DNA of 8,750 bases from Pseudomonadota bacterium. Its GTDB lineage: Bacteria; Desulfobacterota; Desulfovibrionia; Desulfovibrionales; Desulfovibrionaceae. The notes beneath the pieces were generated by a model. That model had not been told where the DNA came from and made no database searches. It was given only the letters and a program-made list of their open reading frames with translations. The position numbers and the translations under genes were made by a program. Positions 6,397-8,750 of this stretch are shown one piece after another. Numbering within the stretch: position 1 is the first letter of the stretch; each line of letters starts with the position of its first letter. Location: the NCBI GenBank assembly GCA_023399375.1, contig JAEWPX010000027.1, positions 1 through 8,750 on the forward strand, written 5' to 3'.

Positions 6397-6624
6397 ATGC
6401 CCATCGAACTGCGCTGCTACGCCACCCTGGCCCCGAAGATGCCCGGCAATGCCGACGCCCTCCCCATCGCGCCCGGTGAAACCATAAGCGCCCTTGTCGA
6501 GCGCCTGGGCATCCCCCGCGACGAGGTCAGGATCGTGTTCGTCAACGGCATCAGCGCGGACATGGACAGGGCGCTGGCCGACGGCGACCGGGTCGGGATT
6601 TTTCCGCCCGTGGGCGGCGGCTAG
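6397..6624 (+). CDS. MoaD/ThiS-like small sulfur-carrier protein
   Basis: A ubiquitin-like protein of 75 residues that ends in Gly-Gly-Gly. Members of this family are adenylated on the C-terminal glycine and then carry sulfur as a thiocarboxylate, most often for molybdopterin (MoaD) or thiamine thiazole (ThiS), and in some anaerobes for the tungsten cofactor. The beta-strand start (IELRCYATL), the ETISALVERLGI helix (29-39), the IVFVNG strand (46-51), the LADGDRVGIFPPVGGG end (60-75) and the length all fit. AAGGA (6385-6389) lies 7 bases before the ATG. It stands alone: no MoeB/ThiF, MoaE or thiazole gene adjoins it, so its pathway is not settled. The FPPVGGG end is closer to MoaD-type than ThiS-type proteins. 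It converges on the DUF3795 gene with a 12-base gap. Confidence 0.85.
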   Translation: MPIELRCYATLAPKMPGNADALPIAPGETISALVERLGIPRDEVRIVFVNGISADMDRALADGDRVGIFPPVGGG

Positions 6625-6636
6625 AGAACGCCCGCT

Positions 6637-7080
6637 TCAGTAGCGCGGTTGCGTTGCGAGCCAGGCGGCGTAGGCGGCCAATCCCATTTCGCGAATGCGC
6701 TCGTTGTTGGCGCGCCAACGCGCCGCAAGCGGCCCGGGCAAGCCGGGATCGCAGGCCGCGAACTCCGTGCAGTCGCAACAGAAATCGACGTCATGCTCCC
6801 CCACGCAGTCCTTCACCCGACACGAGGCGAGCAGGCACTGCCCTTCGCGGCAGCCGTGGCACGCGCCCCGGCCCAGCCGCGCAAGCAGCTTTTCGAAATC
6901 CGCATAGGCGGCAAAGGTCGGGTCCATGGAGGCGAAAAACACGACGCGCCGGCCGAAATCCCCGAGTTCGCCGCGAAGCGCCCGGGCAAGGGCCGCGATG
7001 GGGCTTTCCGGATTGTCCAGGCAGCGGCCGCAGTCCAGACCGCATGGCGCGATGCGGCGCAGCAGATCGCTTGCGTCCAT
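6637..7080 (-). CDS. DUF3795-type cysteine-rich protein
   Basis: A probable cytoplasmic protein of 147 residues and no known function. It has twelve cysteines: CGLDCGRC near the N-terminus (13-20), CHGC (74-77), then Cys 82, 87, 92, a CCDC cluster (101-104) and Cys110. The opening CGLDC motif and later cysteine-rich block are the marks of the DUF3795 family, which probably binds zinc or an iron-sulfur cluster. The ATG at 7080 is chosen because AAGGAT (7087-7092) sits 6 bases upstream; a GTG at 7095 is in frame but overlaps the preceding gene. The ribosome-binding site overlaps the stop codon of the DUF2867 gene, so the two are probably translationally coupled. Last gene of the fabI cluster. 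Confidence 0.8.
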   Translation of the reverse strand: MDASDLLRRIAPCGLDCGRCLDNPESPIAALARALRGELGDFGRRVVFFASMDPTFAAYADFEKLLARLGRGACHGCREGQCLLASCRVKDCVGEHDVDFCCDCTEFAACDPGLPGPLAARWRANNERIREMGLAAYAAWLATQPRY

Positions 7081-7091
7081 AACGAGATCCT

Positions 7092-7622
7092 TCACGGCGC
7101 GTCACAGCCGCAGGCGGCGCGTTTGGCCATGCGCCAGACGACCAGATGGTGAAACGGCCGGATCAGGTTGAAATAGACCGGCCCCGTCCAATGCCGGTAG
7201 ACCACGACGGTCACGACGTCGTAGACGGTCCGGCCGTCGGGACCCGGCGCGGCCAGGACAGCGAGCACTGCGCGCAGGTGGCGATCCGCCGCCTCGGCCG
7301 CCCAATAGGCATCCGGCTTTGCCGCGAGCACGGTGAAAAAGCCGAGCTTGCCGCCGGGCGTCATGGGCACGTCCTCGGGCTGCATGACGCCCGGGGCCGC
7401 CGGCACCGCCTGGCGCAGGCCGAGGAGCCGGGCCAGAATCCCGCGCAGCCGGTAGAGCCAGCGCAGCCAGGCCGGCCGGTCGCCGAACATGGCCGCGACG
7501 AACCGGCGCAGGTCGGCCCGGCCGCGCACCCGGTGGACATCAACATGATGGGCCACGGCCACGGCCGGGGCCACGCCCGCGATGCGCCGCAGCGCCGCAA
7601 GCGCCTCGCGTTCGCCGGCCAC
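7092..7622 (-). CDS. DUF2867 family protein
   Basis: A protein of 176 residues with the pattern of DUF2867: a DVHRVRGRADLRRFVAAMFG region (28-47), a hydrophobic and basic WLRWLYRLRGILARLLGL segment (52-69), GKLGFFTVL (91-99), a DRHLRAVLAVL strand (113-123), and the closing VVVYRHWTGPVYF and IRPFHHLVVWRMA motifs (139-166). Function is unknown. From memory, the domain is also found fused behind NAD(P)-binding short-chain dehydrogenase-like domains, so its place directly after fabI, itself of the SDR fold, is suggestive. The GTG start at 7622 lies 4 bases after the fabI stop without a clear ribosome-binding site, suggesting coupling to fabI. The C-terminus is Cys-Gly-Cys-rich (171-173). Confidence 0.75.
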   Translation of the reverse strand: MAGEREALAALRRIAGVAPAVAVAHHVDVHRVRGRADLRRFVAAMFGDRPAWLRWLYRLRGILARLLGLRQAVPAAPGVMQPEDVPMTPGGKLGFFTVLAAKPDAYWAAEAADRHLRAVLAVLAAPGPDGRTVYDVVTVVVYRHWTGPVYFNLIRPFHHLVVWRMAKRAACGCDAP

Positions 7623-7626
7623 GCGG

Positions 7627-8391
7627 CTACACGCCCATGATGTTGTAGCCCGAATCCACGAAGATCACCTCGCCCGTGGTGCCGGAAGACAGGTCCGAGC
7701 CGAGGTAGAGCGCGCAGCGCCCGATGTCTTCGAGCGAGACGTTGCGCTTTAGCGGCGAGCGGTTCTCGATGGTTTCCAGGATGGTGCGGAAGCCGCTTAT
7801 GGCCGAGGCGGCCATGGTCTTGACCGGGCCTGCGCTGATGGCGTTGATGCGCACGCCGCGCTTGCCGAGGTCCACGGCGAGGTAGCGCACGCTGGACTCC
7901 AGGGCGGACTTGGCCACGCCCATGGCGTTGTAGTTGGCGACCACCCGCCCCGAGCCGTAATAGCTCATGGTCATCACCGACGCGCCCGGGGCGAAAAGCG
8001 GCTCGAACGCCCGGCACAACGCCACCAGCGAATAGGCCGAGACGTCGAGGGCCACGCGGAAGCCCTCGCGACTGGTGTCGATGAAGCGGCCGGCCAGGTC
8101 CTCGCGGTTGGCGTAGGCGATGGAATGGACGAGGCAGTCCACATTGCCCCACTTTTCGCCGACGAGCGCGGCCGCGGATGCGATCTCCTCGTCCTGTGAC
8201 ACGTTGCACTGAAAGACGAACTGCGCGCCGAGCTTTTCGGCGATGGGTTCGATGCGCTTGCGGATGGGTTCCGCAGCGTAGCCGAGCGCCAGTTCCGCGC
8301 CGTTGTCGCGCAGGGCCTTGGCGATGCCGTAGGCGATGCTGCGTTCGTTGACCACACCGAAAACCAGGGCTTTTTTGCCTTGCATGAGCAT
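7627..8391 (-). CDS. fabI: Enoyl-[acyl-carrier-protein] reductase (NADH)
   Basis: Cytoplasmic enzyme of 254 residues that reduces trans-2-enoyl-ACP with NADH (or NADPH) in the last step of each fatty-acid elongation cycle. The N-terminal FGVVNERSIAYGIA (11-24) is the FabI-type nucleotide-binding loop. The active site is Tyr144, Tyr154 and Lys161 (SYYGSG and NYNAMGVAK), matching Tyr146, Tyr156 and Lys163 of E. coli FabI. Conserved INAISAGPVKT (182-192) and SPLKRNVSLEDIG (212-224) follow. The HSIAYANREDLAG segment (89-101) has Ala92 where E. coli has Gly93, the form also seen in Gram-positive FabI proteins. AGGAGA (8397-8402) lies 5 bases before the ATG. It follows the TetR-type gene by 14 bases, so it is probably controlled by that regulator. 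Confidence 0.95.
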   Translation of the reverse strand: MLMQGKKALVFGVVNERSIAYGIAKALRDNGAELALGYAAEPIRKRIEPIAEKLGAQFVFQCNVSQDEEIASAAALVGEKWGNVDCLVHSIAYANREDLAGRFIDTSREGFRVALDVSAYSLVALCRAFEPLFAPGASVMTMSYYGSGRVVANYNAMGVAKSALESSVRYLAVDLGKRGVRINAISAGPVKTMAASAISGFRTILETIENRSPLKRNVSLEDIGRCALYLGSDLSSGTTGEVIFVDSGYNIMGV

Positions 8392-8405
8392 GGCTGTCTC
8401 CTGTC

Positions 8406-8750
8406 TCAGCGGACTTCGACCTCGCGCAGGATGCCGGCGACGATCAGGTCGAGCACCCGGTCCACGCGGTCGCGGTCTGCATCGTCATACAGGTTGAGTC
8501 CGCCGAAAACCCCGCTTTGGCGGGAGCGGACCGTGAGGAAGATGGCCGCGCCGCCAAGCACGGCGACCACGGCCGTGAGGTCCAGGGAATCGGGGACCTC
8601 GCCCGTGACACTTTCGAAAAATTCCAGGGAACAGCGCACGCGCGGATATTCGAGCAGCCGCGTGTAGCGGTTGCGCGACATGAGCTCCCAGGCCAGGATG
8701 TCCAGGGTGCGCGGCCGCGCGAGCAGGCCCCGTATGGTCGCCTTGAAGAA
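8406..8750 (-). CDS. TetR/AcrR-type transcriptional regulator, C-terminal part (5' end outside window)
   Basis: Minus-strand gene running off the right edge; 114 C-terminal residues are visible and the DNA-binding helix-turn-helix would lie outside. The visible part is all-helical, with a typical TetR ligand-domain pattern: FFKATIRGLLARPRTLDILA, LMSRNRYTRLLEYPRVR, a hydrophobic VVAVLGGAAIFLTVRSR helix with a basic end, and RVDRVLDLIVAGIL near the end. An ATG at 8681 is inside the same frame but the frame continues upstream, so it is not the start. TGA at 8406-8408 lies 14 bases before fabI. The family call rests on the C-terminal pattern and on position, without the DNA-binding domain. It may sense acyl-CoA, acyl-ACP or a toxic compound and control the fabI cluster. 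Confidence 0.7.
   Translation of the reverse strand, partial: FFKATIRGLLARPRTLDILAWELMSRNRYTRLLEYPRVRCSLEFFESVTGEVPDSLDLTAVVAVLGGAAIFLTVRSRQSGVFGGLNLYDDADRDRVDRVLDLIVAGILREVEVR

Noticed and set aside
6604..6617. A terminator hairpin (CCGCCC/GGGCGG) at the end of the MoaD-like gene
   Set aside because: It is the coding sequence of the Pro-Pro-Val-Gly-Gly end with almost no loop. No T tract follows on the plus strand, and on the minus strand the hairpin is followed by A residues.

Overview
The window is GC-rich bacterial DNA with strongly C/G-ending codons. Gene content (hybrid sensor kinase, bacterial FabI, DUF3795 and DUF2867 proteins) fits a Gram-negative bacterium, most likely a Desulfovibrio-type sulfate reducer. 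That assignment rests on overall style and on a remembered resemblance of one intergenic motif, so it is tentative. No tRNA, rRNA, CRISPR array, transposase or phage gene was seen.

Layout. (1) Positions 1-765, plus strand: the 3' part of a family 2 glycosyltransferase with an odd purine-rich tail. (2) Positions 752-1018: a convergent intergenic stretch with a run of bulged inverted repeats and a short AT-rich island of perfect palindromes. (3) Positions 1019-6191, minus strand, read right to left: a solute-binding protein, a hybrid histidine kinase that overlaps it by one base, and a thiamine-diphosphate 2-oxo acid decarboxylase. (4) Positions 6192-6396: a divergent control region with an 18-bp dyad. 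(5) Positions 6397-6624, plus strand: a small MoaD/ThiS-like sulfur carrier. (6) Positions 6637-8750, minus strand, read right to left: the C-terminal part of a TetR-type regulator, fabI, a DUF2867 protein and a cysteine-rich DUF3795 protein, with gaps of 14, 4 and 11 bases.

How the genes may work together. The solute-binding protein and the kinase look like the two halves of a BvgS/EvgS-like sensor carried on separate, translationally coupled genes, with no ABC permease or ATPase nearby. The decarboxylase lies 74 bases downstream and may be co-transcribed, although a stem-loop and a strong ribosome-binding site of its own separate it from the kinase. A ligand-to-metabolism link (for example amino acid or 2-oxo acid sensing controlling aldehyde formation) is inference only. 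The TetR-fabI-DUF2867-DUF3795 cluster looks like one operon in which the regulator controls fatty-acid elongation together with two proteins of unknown function.

Most of the window is ordinary coding sequence. The features most worth a second look are the split sensor, the hairpin array at 752-952, the 18-bp dyad upstream of the sensor, and the Asp-to-Glu change in the decarboxylase cofactor motif.
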